Positions 1 to 5,575 of a DNA stretch of 14,026 nt are shown piece after piece (the stretch's first letter is position 1; each line of letters starts with the position of its first letter). Source of the DNA: an uncultured Fretibacterium sp. Lineage in GTDB: Bacteria > Synergistota > Synergistia > Synergistales > Aminobacteriaceae. Both the position numbers and the translations under genes were made by a program. Below the pieces are notes generated by a model that searched no databases, was not told where the DNA came from, and saw only the letters and a list, made by a program, of their open reading frames with translations. Location: positions 1-14,026 of the forward strand of contig NZ_CALHIQ010000106.1 in assembly GCF_938030725.1 (NCBI RefSeq), written 5' to 3'.

Positions 1-78
1 TCGCCTGAGCAGGTCGCCGACTTCACTGGGCTGTCCCTTGACGAGGTCGAGGCGCTGAGGACCGGGGCCGGAAACTGA
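1..78 (+). CDS. C-terminus of probable Rpn-family nuclease (partial)
   Basis: Only the last 25 codons are in the window, ending SPEQVADFTGLSLDEVEALR-TGAGN and TGA at 76-78. The pattern of a short helix, 'TGLS', and then 'xEEVExLR' is the usual C-terminal tail of Rpn-type (PD-(D/E)XK) recombination-promoting nuclease/putative transposase proteins. Those proteins act in RecA-independent recombination in E. coli and are abundant in anaerobes. The catalytic core lies outside the window, so the assignment rests on the tail alone. The tail could also belong to another protein carrying the same small helix-turn-helix-like module. The gene converges on glyA. Confidence 0.5.
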   Translation, partial: SPEQVADFTGLSLDEVEALRTGAGN

Positions 79-98
79 ACGTTTGACTTCAGAAACAA

Positions 99-138
99 CC
101 CCTCCGGTCCTTCGGACCACCTCCCCTTTCAGGAGAGG
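99..138. repeat. Small double-hairpin intergenic repeat
   Basis: Two adjacent stem-loops sit between two convergent genes. GGTCC (106-110) pairs with GGACC (114-118) across a TTC loop. CCTCCCC (120-126) pairs with GGAGAGG (132-138) with one C/A mismatch. The CCCCTCC at 99-105 could pair with the last block instead. Such pyrimidine-rich stem clusters often occur as dispersed REP-like elements in anaerobe genomes. Only one copy is seen here, so dispersal is inference. It may also help to end glyA transcription from the other strand, but there is no good T run. Confidence 0.4.
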
Positions 139-173
139 CAATCCACATTAGACGCGATTTGGTATGAATGCGC

Positions 174-1433
174 TCAGTACAGCCCCGGGTAGAGGGGCTT
201 CGACGCACAGAGCTCCGAGATCTCCGCACGGACCTTCTTGATCTCCGCCTCGTCTGCGATGTGGGTCACGACGCGGTCGATCCAGTCTGCGATCCGGTCC
301 ATCTCCTCCGCTCCGAAGCCGCGGGTCGTCGCCGCAGCCGTTCCGATGCGGACGCCGCTCGTCACGAAGGGGCTCAGCGTTTCAAAGGGGATCGTGTTCT
401 TGTTCACCGTGATGCCGGCGCGGTCCAGCGCGATCTGGACGTCCTTGCCCGTCACGCCCTTGCTCGTCAGGTCTACCAGGATCAGGTGGTTGTCCGTTCC
501 GCCGGACACGAGGCGGAACCCGCGCTCCATGACCTTCTCCGCCAGGCGCTTGCAGTTCGCCACGACCTGATGCTGATAGTCCTTGAACTCCGGCTTCAGC
601 GCTTCGGCAAAGGCCACCGCCTTCGCTGCGATGATGTGCATCAGAGGGCCGCCCTGCATCCCAGGGAAGATGGCGGAGTCCACCTTCTTGGCGAAGCACT
701 CCCGGCACAGGATCATGCCGCCGCGGGGCCCCCGCAGCGTCTTGTGCGTCGTCGTCGTGACGAAGTCGCAGTAGGGCACCGGGTTGGGATGGGCGCCCGC
801 CGCCACCAGCCCCGCGATGTGGGCGATGTCGAACATCACGAGGGCCCCCGTTTCGTCCGCGATCTCCCGGAACTTCGAGGCGTCGATGACGCGCGGGTAG
901 GCGCTGGCCCCGCAGACGATCAGCTTGGGGTGGTGCTTCTTCGCGAGCTCCCGGACCTGGTCGAAATCGATGGTCTCCGTGTCCTTTCGAACGCCGTAAG
1001 GAATGACGTTGTAGAGCTTGCCGGAGAAGTTGACGGGGGAGCCGTGGGTGAGGTGCCCGCCGTCCGTCAGGTTCATGGCCAGGATCGTGTCCCCCGGCTC
1101 GAGGCAGGCGAAGTAGGCGGCCATGTTGGCCTGGCTTCCGGCGTGGGGCTGAACGTTGACGTGATCGCCCCCGAAGAGCTTCTTCGCGCGATCGCGCGCC
1201 AGGTCCTCCGCCTTGTCCACGACCTCGCAGCCGCCGTAATACCGGTGCGCCGGGTAGCCCTCGGCGTACTTGTTCGTGAGCACGGAGCCCATGGCCGCCA
1301 TCACCGCGCGGGAGGTGAAGTTCTCCGATGCGATGAGCTCGATCTGATCGTTCTGCCGGCGATACTCCTCCACGATGATGTCCGCGATCTCCGGGTCCAC
1401 GTCGCGCAGGTATCGATCCGCGTCCTTGTCCAT
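174..1433 (-). CDS. glyA: Serine hydroxymethyltransferase
   Basis: PLP enzyme that interconverts serine plus tetrahydrofolate with glycine plus 5,10-methylene-THF. It is the main one-carbon entry point and acts in the cytosol. The 419-residue product has the family's usual length. Landmarks are IELIASEN (31-38), NKYAEGYP (54-61), RYYGGCE (64-70), GGHLTHGSPVNFSGK (125-139), FDIAHIAGL (201-209), the PLP-lysine motif TTTTHKT (Lys231) with RGPRGG after it, and SGGTDNH near residue 330. The ATG at 1433 was chosen because the protein then begins about 30 residues before IELIASEN as in the family, and AAAGGGG and GGAAGAG lie just upstream. An in-frame ATG at 1514 would add 27 unconserved residues and has no ribosome site. 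The frame stays open far upstream by chance. It is divergent from selC. In a selenoprotein-making amino-acid fermenter it would feed serine/glycine turnover. Confidence 0.97.
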   Translation of the reverse strand: MDKDADRYLRDVDPEIADIIVEEYRRQNDQIELIASENFTSRAVMAAMGSVLTNKYAEGYPAHRYYGGCEVVDKAEDLARDRAKKLFGGDHVNVQPHAGSQANMAAYFACLEPGDTILAMNLTDGGHLTHGSPVNFSGKLYNVIPYGVRKDTETIDFDQVRELAKKHHPKLIVCGASAYPRVIDASKFREIADETGALVMFDIAHIAGLVAAGAHPNPVPYCDFVTTTTHKTLRGPRGGMILCRECFAKKVDSAIFPGMQGGPLMHIIAAKAVAFAEALKPEFKDYQHQVVANCKRLAEKVMERGFRLVSGGTDNHLILVDLTSKGVTGKDVQIALDRAGITVNKNTIPFETLSPFVTSGVRIGTAAATTRGFGAEEMDRIADWIDRVVTHIADEAEIKKVRAEISELCASKPLYPGLY

Positions 1434-1544
1434 CTCTTCCGTTCCCCTTTCGTCTTGGACGGCAGAATCCGCCGGGGCTCCGCAGCGCGGGAACGCCACG
1501 ACATCCGCCGCCATGAAAAAAGCTGTTGAATACCTTCTGTTTTC

Positions 1545-1550
1545 AGTATA
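1545..1550 (-). promoter_or_regulatory. Possible glyA promoter (-10)
   Basis: On the minus strand TATACT (complement of 1545-1550) is a good sigma-70 -10 box about 110 bases before the glyA ATG. At 16-17 bases further upstream the -35 region (TCAATT/CTCAAT) is poor. It would give a leader of about 105 bases in which I see no recognisable riboswitch. Low confidence because the -35 is weak. Confidence 0.35.
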
Positions 1551-1619
1551 CCTTAAAAGGGTAGAAATTGAGGACTGACGGGGCTTCCTAAGGGCGGAAT
1601 ATATCTTTTTTCGAGGATG

Positions 1620-1648
1620 TGGACTTTTCCGTTGCCAGCAAGTATAAT
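1620..1648 (+). promoter_or_regulatory. selC promoter
   Basis: TGGACT (1620-1625, four of six to TTGACA) and a perfect TATAAT (1643-1648) are separated by 17 bases. Transcription would start near 1655, a few bases before the mature 5' end of tRNA-Sec at 1660, which is typical for a single tRNA gene. Confidence 0.75.
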
Positions 1649-1659
1649 GAATCAGTTTC

Positions 1660-1757
1660 GGAGGTGAGATTCGTCTGGTGACGGGCCCGGGCTTCAAACC
1701 CGGTGAGGGGCGGTTCTCGCCGTCTCTGGTGGGTTCGATCCCCACACGCCTCCGCCA
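1660..1757 (+). tRNA. selC: tRNA-Sec (UCA anticodon)
   Basis: A 98-base tRNA with encoded CCA. The acceptor strands GGAGGTG and CGCCTCC pair over seven positions; the eighth pair would be A/A. The D arm has six pairs (TTCGTC/GACGGG, two of them T.G) closed by a tiny TGGT loop. The anticodon arm is CCGGG-CTTCAAA-CCCGG, anticodon TCA. A long extra arm follows (about 1706-1727, with GGCG/CGCC in it), then the T arm GTGGG-TTCGATC-CCCAC. The six-pair D stem, long extra arm and UCA anticodon are the hallmarks of selenocysteine tRNA, which reads UGA with SelB after SelA converts Ser-tRNA to Sec-tRNA. It implies that the organism makes selenoproteins, but no in-frame-UGA gene is seen in this window. 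3' ends of tRNA genes are common integration sites, but I see no integrase or attachment repeat here. Confidence 0.96.
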
Positions 1758-1818
1758 CTTTTTCGGACGACGCTCGACGAAGGAAACGCCACCACCCAAC
1801 GCTTTCACGTTCGCTGAC

Positions 1819-1847
1819 CTCCTGCCGACACGATCGGGGAGTTTTTT
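1819..1847 (+). terminator. Probable selC terminator
   Basis: CTCC-tg-CCGA (1819-1828) pairs with TCGG-GGAG (1834-1841) across a CACGA loop, leaving a two-base bulge, and is followed at once by six T (1842-1847). It lies about 60 bases after the tRNA and ahead of the next promoter, as expected for a stand-alone tRNA transcript. Confidence 0.55.
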
Positions 1848-1922
1848 ACGCCGCCCTGACGCGTCGCTCGAGTCCTGCGCTTCGAAAAGCCCCACGCAGC
1901 GAAGGGGCGAAAAAAACCACCC

Positions 1923-1952
1923 TTGCCCTGCCTGGGCGATGAAATATATAAT
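1923..1952 (+). promoter_or_regulatory. Promoter of the secreted-protein gene at 2001
   Basis: TTGCCC (1923-1928) and a perfect TATAAT (1947-1952) with an 18-base spacer. Expected start is near 1959, giving a leader of about 40 bases that holds the ribosome site AAGGAAGG (1983-1990). Confidence 0.65.
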
Positions 1953-2000
1953 GAAGTGCATTGCTTCACCATCATAATATTTAAGGAAGGCGTTTAACGA

Positions 2001-2732
2001 ATGAGAAAGACGATGTTCTCCCTGTCCCTGCCGCTTCTTGCCGCGGCGATATTTCTCCTGACGCAGGCGGTCCCTGCGGAGTGCCTGACGGCCGAGGACG
2101 TTAAAAGCTACGTCGATGCGGCCAAGGCCCTGAACCTGAACGGGGACAACCTGAAGATCGGATCGGAGTCGGCCGAGGAGATACTGAAGGACGACCACTT
2201 TATGGCGCTGCTCCGCGGCAGGCTCCGCATCGCCCGTCTGCTCAGGGCCGCCAGCGATGCGGAAGGGGGAGAGGGAACTTACGCCCTGCACGTAGAGGCC
2301 GGTCCCATCGTCGCCTTTCTGTGCCAGGGGGGAGTCCCAACGCTGGACAGGCTCGTCCAGGGCGCCGTGGAGCAGGTCGTCAAGCCGCTCCAACTCGAGG
2401 CGACCCTCAAGGAGCTGCCCCGCTACTACGAGGCCATCGTGGGCACGGAGGGATGGCAGAAGAAGTTCAGCAAAATAATGGGCGAGGGGGAGTATCCTTC
2501 CATTCAGAGAGGAAAGATCTTCCACATCGCGGGCTTCCCGGAGATCGGGGACAAGCCCTACTACACGGCGGCCATGGAGATCGAGCTGAAGGACGATACG
2601 ATGTACCTTTCCGAGTGGGATGCGTCCGCAGAGGGCTGGCTCTACTCCTTCTGGATGCGCCGCTGGCGGGAGGGGACCATGGAGACCGCCAAGATCGCCG
2701 TCGACCTGCTGAACAAGGCGCTGGGACAGTAA
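2001..2732 (+). CDS. Secreted protein of unknown function
   Basis: I do not recognise this 243-residue protein. It begins with a clear signal peptide: MRKTMF, then a hydrophobic core to about residue 22, with likely signal peptidase I cleavage after VPA near residue 26. A cysteine follows at once, but the -1 residue would be Glu, so it is not a good lipobox. The mature part is mixed alpha/beta and acidic-to-neutral, with GGEGTYALHVEAGPIVAFL in the middle and aromatic-rich segments such as RYYEAIVG, DKPYYTAAMEIEL and WLYSFWMRRWREG towards the end. No catalytic motif or repeat is evident. ATG is preceded by AAGGAAGG at ten bases. It has its own promoter and a strong terminator, so it is probably monocistronic. 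A periplasmic or envelope-associated role is the safe inference. Confidence 0.8.
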   Translation: MRKTMFSLSLPLLAAAIFLLTQAVPAECLTAEDVKSYVDAAKALNLNGDNLKIGSESAEEILKDDHFMALLRGRLRIARLLRAASDAEGGEGTYALHVEAGPIVAFLCQGGVPTLDRLVQGAVEQVVKPLQLEATLKELPRYYEAIVGTEGWQKKFSKIMGEGEYPSIQRGKIFHIAGFPEIGDKPYYTAAMEIELKDDTMYLSEWDASAEGWLYSFWMRRWREGTMETAKIAVDLLNKALGQ

Positions 2733-2733
2733 C

Positions 2734-2756
2734 AAAAAAGTTTGGAGCGTTGCTCC
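2734..2756 (-). terminator. Possible terminator for the lytic transglycosylase gene
   Basis: Read on the minus strand, GGAGC-AAC-GCTCC (2756 down to 2744) is followed by AAAC and then six T (complement of A 2734-2739). It would stop leftward transcription from the gene ending at 2804. The stem is short (five pairs) and the T run is offset by four bases, hence modest confidence. Confidence 0.4.
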
Positions 2757-2766
2757 GAGAACGTCA

Positions 2767-2797
2767 GGAGGGCCCCCTGGGGCCCTCCGTTTTTTTT
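2767..2797 (+). terminator. Strong intrinsic terminator of the secreted-protein gene
   Basis: GGAGGGCCCC (2767-2776) pairs with GGGGCCCTCC (2779-2788), a G+C-only-but-one stem closing on a very small loop (in practice eight to nine pairs). Eight T follow (2790-2797). It lies 35 bases after the stop codon at 2732. Confidence 0.9.
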
Positions 2798-2803
2798 ATG
2801 CCG

Positions 2804-3496
2804 TCAGCTGTTTTTCAGGTGTCGCTGATAGGCGTCCTCCAGCTTTTTGACCTCCGCAACGATCTTGAGTGCCAGCCGCCGGTTGCCGGCGCTGTAGCGC
2901 AGAAGTCCGCCCTGCAGGTCCGCAGAGGCCGCACAGCAGCGGGAGAAGATCTCCGTGCCCACCAGGACGTTGTACTTCGGGTCGAACATGTCCTTCGCCT
3001 GCGTGATGTGGGGGTACTTCTTCGTGATGGTGCGCTTGTGGACGCGCCACCGCACCTGCATCAGGCCGTAGTCCCCGCCGCGGGAAAGGGCGTCGTGCCG
3101 CGCGCTGGACTCGTTGACGATCATGGCCGCGATGACGAAGGGGTCCTGCTGGAACTGCTGCCCCGCCTCGACGATGAACTCCGCGTAAAGCCGCGCCTTC
3201 TGCGGCGACAGCTTCTTGTTGTAGCGAAAGAGAAGGGCCTTGATGCTCTTCAACTCCGCCTCACGGTCCCGCTGGCCTGCAACGGCCTTCTTTGGGGCCT
3301 TTCCCTTGTTGCGGGTTGCCGTGACGGTCACGGGTTCCTTGGGAAGGATGTTGGCCGTAATCAGCGGCTCCGAGTGTCCGAACAGGCGCTCGACCTCCTC
3401 GTCGCTCGCTTCCGCTGCCCACGGAAGGGCGAAGAACCCCGTCGCCAACAGACACAAAATTGCGCTGCGACCGCGCGCAGCATTCCTAAAATTCAC
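2804..3496 (-). CDS. Exported lytic transglycosylase (SLT domain)
   Basis: Peptidoglycan lyase expected to cleave the MurNAc-GlcNAc bond in the periplasm. The 230-residue form starts at GTG 3496, behind AGGGGGG at seven bases, and then reads as a clean signal peptide (NFRNAARGR, hydrophobic to about residue 26, cleavage near AAEA). An earlier in-frame GTG at 3571 would add 25 residues ahead of the signal and has no ribosome site. A basic linker (TRNKGKAPKK, 61-70) precedes the catalytic domain. The SLT hallmarks are IVNESS with catalytic Glu129, then GGDYGLMQVRW (140-150), then a late LLRYSAGN (198-205). The motifs and length suit the short, SLT-domain-only membrane-associated or periplasmic enzymes. 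It converges on the secreted-protein gene. No convincing promoter was seen in the gap upstream. Confidence 0.88.
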   Translation of the reverse strand: MNFRNAARGRSAILCLLATGFFALPWAAEASDEEVERLFGHSEPLITANILPKEPVTVTATRNKGKAPKKAVAGQRDREAELKSIKALLFRYNKKLSPQKARLYAEFIVEAGQQFQQDPFVIAAMIVNESSARHDALSRGGDYGLMQVRWRVHKRTITKKYPHITQAKDMFDPKYNVLVGTEIFSRCCAASADLQGGLLRYSAGNRRLALKIVAEVKKLEDAYQRHLKNS

Positions 3497-3775
3497 TGGG
3501 CGTCCCCCCTGGAAAGATTTTGGGGTCCTGCCTGACTGGATGACGGACGAGAAAGAGAACGCCGTTTCCACAAACGCTCAAGCCCGCAGACCAACAGACG
3601 CCAGACAGCACATCACAGCTTCTTTACCTGAATGTAAACGCATCCTCTCTTAAAGGGCGCAGGCGATCCTCTCGCCCCTACTGCCCCATTTCGCCAAAGA
3701 AGCCCTAGACGCTAAAACCCCGCATAGAAAAATTACGGTAGAGATATTAACACAGGAGTCAAGGCTGAAAATCCG
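3497..3775. other. Gap upstream of the lytic transglycosylase gene
   Basis: About 280 bases without a credible gene. It should hold the leftward promoter of the lytic transglycosylase, but I found no good paired -35/-10. A TTTACA-like -35 (complement of 3633-3638) has no acceptable -10 at the right distance. The part from 3497 to 3571 is an open extension of the gene's frame with no coding-like features. Confidence 0.4.
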
Positions 3776-3809
3776 AAAAAAAAGGGAAAAGGAACCGTCC
3801 TTTTCCCTT
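3776..3809 (-). terminator. Strong terminator of the TolC-like gene
   Basis: AAGGGAAAAGGA (3782-3793) pairs perfectly with TCCTTTTCCCTT (3798-3809) over a four-base loop. On the minus strand the stem runs straight into eight T (complement of A 3776-3783). It is about 50 bases beyond the stop codon of the leftward gene. The T run after 3811 could give some rightward activity too. Confidence 0.9.
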
Positions 3810-3858
3810 AGATTTTTCCCTTGGACACAGGCCCCGCAAAGGTTGAGGTCGTTCTCGC

Positions 3859-5295
3859 CTATCGTTTCTTCTTTGACTCCGTTTTCTTTTGGGACTTCGC
3901 TTCCGCTGGAGACTTCTCAGACGCTTCCCCGTTCTGACGGCGCTCCCCGCGCAGGCCCACCAGCCCGACCTCGCCCGCCACTTCAGTGCCCTTGCCGTAG
4001 CGGGCGACGGCCTCCTTCCAGGCTCCGTCCTCGTTGGGGGCGTAGTCCCCGATGGCCCTGCGCATGGCGACCAGCGCCACGTACATGCTCTTCACGGCGT
4101 CCAGGTACTCCGTCCGCACGGTACGGTAGGCCGTCTGGGCGTTGATGAGGTCGATCTGGGCGCCCATGCCCTCCGCGTACATCAGCTCCGTGATGCGCAG
4201 CTCCTCCTCGGATCGGGCCATCTGGCGCTTCTTGTCCGCCTCGAGCGCCTCGGCGTTCTTCCAGTTGTTCATCGCCACGGCGATGTCCTGCCGGGTTTCC
4301 TCCTTCAGGGAGTCCAGGGCCGCCTCCGCGGACTGCACCATGCGGTCCGCGTTCAGGACGCCGTACTTCGTCTGGTGCCCGTCGAAGATCGGGACGTTCA
4401 GGGAGAGCCCCGCCTGTGCCTCGTGGCTCTGGGGCGTGGCGGATATGTCGGGGTCGGCCCAGGCCGTCCACTGGAGGCTGACGTCCAACGTCGGAGAGAG
4501 CCCGCGGGCCGTCAGCTTCTTCACCACCTTCGCCCGATCCAGCGTCAGCTGCGCCGCCCGCATGTCCGGACGGTTCTTCAGCGCCTCGTCGTAGCTCAGC
4601 GTCATGTCGAAGGCCGGGACGTGCAGGGGCTCGTTCCGCGGCTCCACGTCCAGCCCTCCGGCCAGGTAGGAGAGGTTGGCCAGCAGGTTGTTGTAGCTCG
4701 TCTCCGCGCGCTTCACCAGCGTCTCCGCCTCCACCACCTGAGCGTCACTGCGCACCACGTCCAGCTTCGGGACCAACTGCTGACGGTACTTCTCCAGCGT
4801 CACACGATGGTTCTCCGCCCGCTGGCGCAGGATCTCCCGCTGAAGCCGCACGTTCTCGCGGGCCAGGACCGCCGACCACCATGTCTGCTCCGCCGTGGCC
4901 ACGAGGGCGTTCACGTTCGCGTCGAACTGCGCCCGTGCGATCTCGTAGCCCAGGACGTTCTGGCGTTCGTCCAGCGAGTACTTCCCCGACAGGTCGATGC
5001 GGTGCGTCAGGGCGAGGCCCGCACTGCCCATGGTGTAGTTGTCCTCGCCGTTCATCTCGGAGAGCCAGGCCCCCTTCGCGTTGAGGCCCAGGCTGGGGCG
5101 CTGCGCGCCCATGGCCGCCAGCACGGCGTAGTAGTTCGCCTCGACGGCCTTGACGCCGGACCGCAGGGCGTGGTTGTTCAGCAGGATCTCCTTCAGGTAA
5201 TCCGGAAAGCTCATCTGCACCAGCGCGGCGGCCTCGCTGGCCAGGACGCCGGTCAGGCACAGGGAAAACAGGAACAACTTGAGAATACGCTTCAA
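3859..5295 (-). CDS. TolC-family outer-membrane efflux protein
   Basis: Outer-membrane channel subunit for tripartite efflux or type I export. The start is TTG at 5295, because GAGGTGG sits six bases upstream and the product then opens with a good signal peptide (KRILKLFLFSLCLTGVL, cleavage near SEAAA). Longer in-frame starts would bury that signal. The 478-residue product has the two tandem OEP repeats. The first (about 28-220) contains NNHALRSGVKAVEANYYA and QRPSLGL, the second (about 240-430) NRPDMRAAQLTLDRAK, VPIFDGHQTKYGVLNA and the coiled GAQIDLINAQTAYRTVRTEY. The last 45 or so residues are a charged, Lys/Glu-rich tail ending KKTESKKKR, outside the usual fold. No adaptor (MFP) or RND/ABC pump gene is adjacent. 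With its own promoter and terminator it looks like a stand-alone channel shared by several systems. Confidence 0.92.
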   Translation of the reverse strand: MKRILKLFLFSLCLTGVLASEAAALVQMSFPDYLKEILLNNHALRSGVKAVEANYYAVLAAMGAQRPSLGLNAKGAWLSEMNGEDNYTMGSAGLALTHRIDLSGKYSLDERQNVLGYEIARAQFDANVNALVATAEQTWWSAVLARENVRLQREILRQRAENHRVTLEKYRQQLVPKLDVVRSDAQVVEAETLVKRAETSYNNLLANLSYLAGGLDVEPRNEPLHVPAFDMTLSYDEALKNRPDMRAAQLTLDRAKVVKKLTARGLSPTLDVSLQWTAWADPDISATPQSHEAQAGLSLNVPIFDGHQTKYGVLNADRMVQSAEAALDSLKEETRQDIAVAMNNWKNAEALEADKKRQMARSEEELRITELMYAEGMGAQIDLINAQTAYRTVRTEYLDAVKSMYVALVAMRRAIGDYAPNEDGAWKEAVARYGKGTEVAGEVGLVGLRGERRQNGEASEKSPAEAKSQKKTESKKKR

Positions 5296-5408
5296 CGCGA
5301 CCACCTCGGTGTCATCATTCGTCAAGGGCCATCGGCTCAGGCTCCCTGAGAGCCCGCAGACGGGAAATCGCCGCAGCATCCAATGTTGACGCAAATATTT
5401 ATCAATAT

Positions 5409-5437
5409 ATTCTATACCCGTGCCGCATCCGCGTCAA
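5409..5437 (-). promoter_or_regulatory. Promoter of the TolC-like gene
   Basis: On the minus strand TTGACG (complement of 5432-5437) and TAGAAT (complement of 5409-5414) are 17 bases apart, each five of six to consensus. The leader to the TTG start is about 107 bases. A second TTGACGC at 5386-5392 on the plus strand forms an inverted repeat with the -35. Confidence 0.8.
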
Positions 5438-5486
5438 TTTTCAAGGGGCCGGAGGCGGAGCCCCTCGTTTCTCCCCCTTTGGCTTT

Positions 5487-5495
5487 TGGTATAAT
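5487..5495 (+). promoter_or_regulatory. Extended -10 promoter of tex
   Basis: TGG followed by a perfect TATAAT (5490-5495) is an extended -10 element. The -35 region is poor, which extended -10 promoters tolerate. Transcription would start near 5502, giving a leader of about 75 bases before the GTG at 5576. Confidence 0.65.
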
Positions 5496-5575
5496 CGTTT
5501 CGTTCCGATCAATTCCATTCAGGCGGCTTGGGACGCGGTTGGCCCGTAGCTCCGCCAGGGAGGAGATGATTCTGA

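Noticed and set aside
1505..1514. Upstream ATG as the start of glyA
   Set aside because: It adds 27 residues with no family counterpart and has no ribosome site, while the ATG at 1433 has both length and site in its favour.
1881..1910. GCCCC...GGGGC stem near 1890-1908 as a terminator
   Set aside because: On the plus strand it is followed by A, not T. On the minus strand there is no gene upstream that needs it, and the T run is only four bases.
1660..2000. Integrated element at the 3' end of selC
   Set aside because: No integrase gene and no repeat of the tRNA 3' end is visible in the window; the next genes look like normal chromosome.
174..2735. An 853-codon open frame on the minus strand that includes glyA
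   Set aside because: Only the part from 1433 leftward is glyA. The upstream part crosses the tRNA-Sec gene and lies antisense to the secreted-protein gene, so it is chance openness in G+C-rich DNA.
3889..5349. A 486-codon open frame on the plus strand antisense to the TolC-like gene
   Set aside because: Its translation is rich in Arg, His, Val and Leu without any domain, as expected for the shadow of a G+C-rich gene. The minus strand has clear family motifs.
5541..5575. tRNA-like start (GGCCCGTAGCTC) just before tex
   Set aside because: No anticodon arm, T arm or closing acceptor strand follows; it is ordinary leader sequence.
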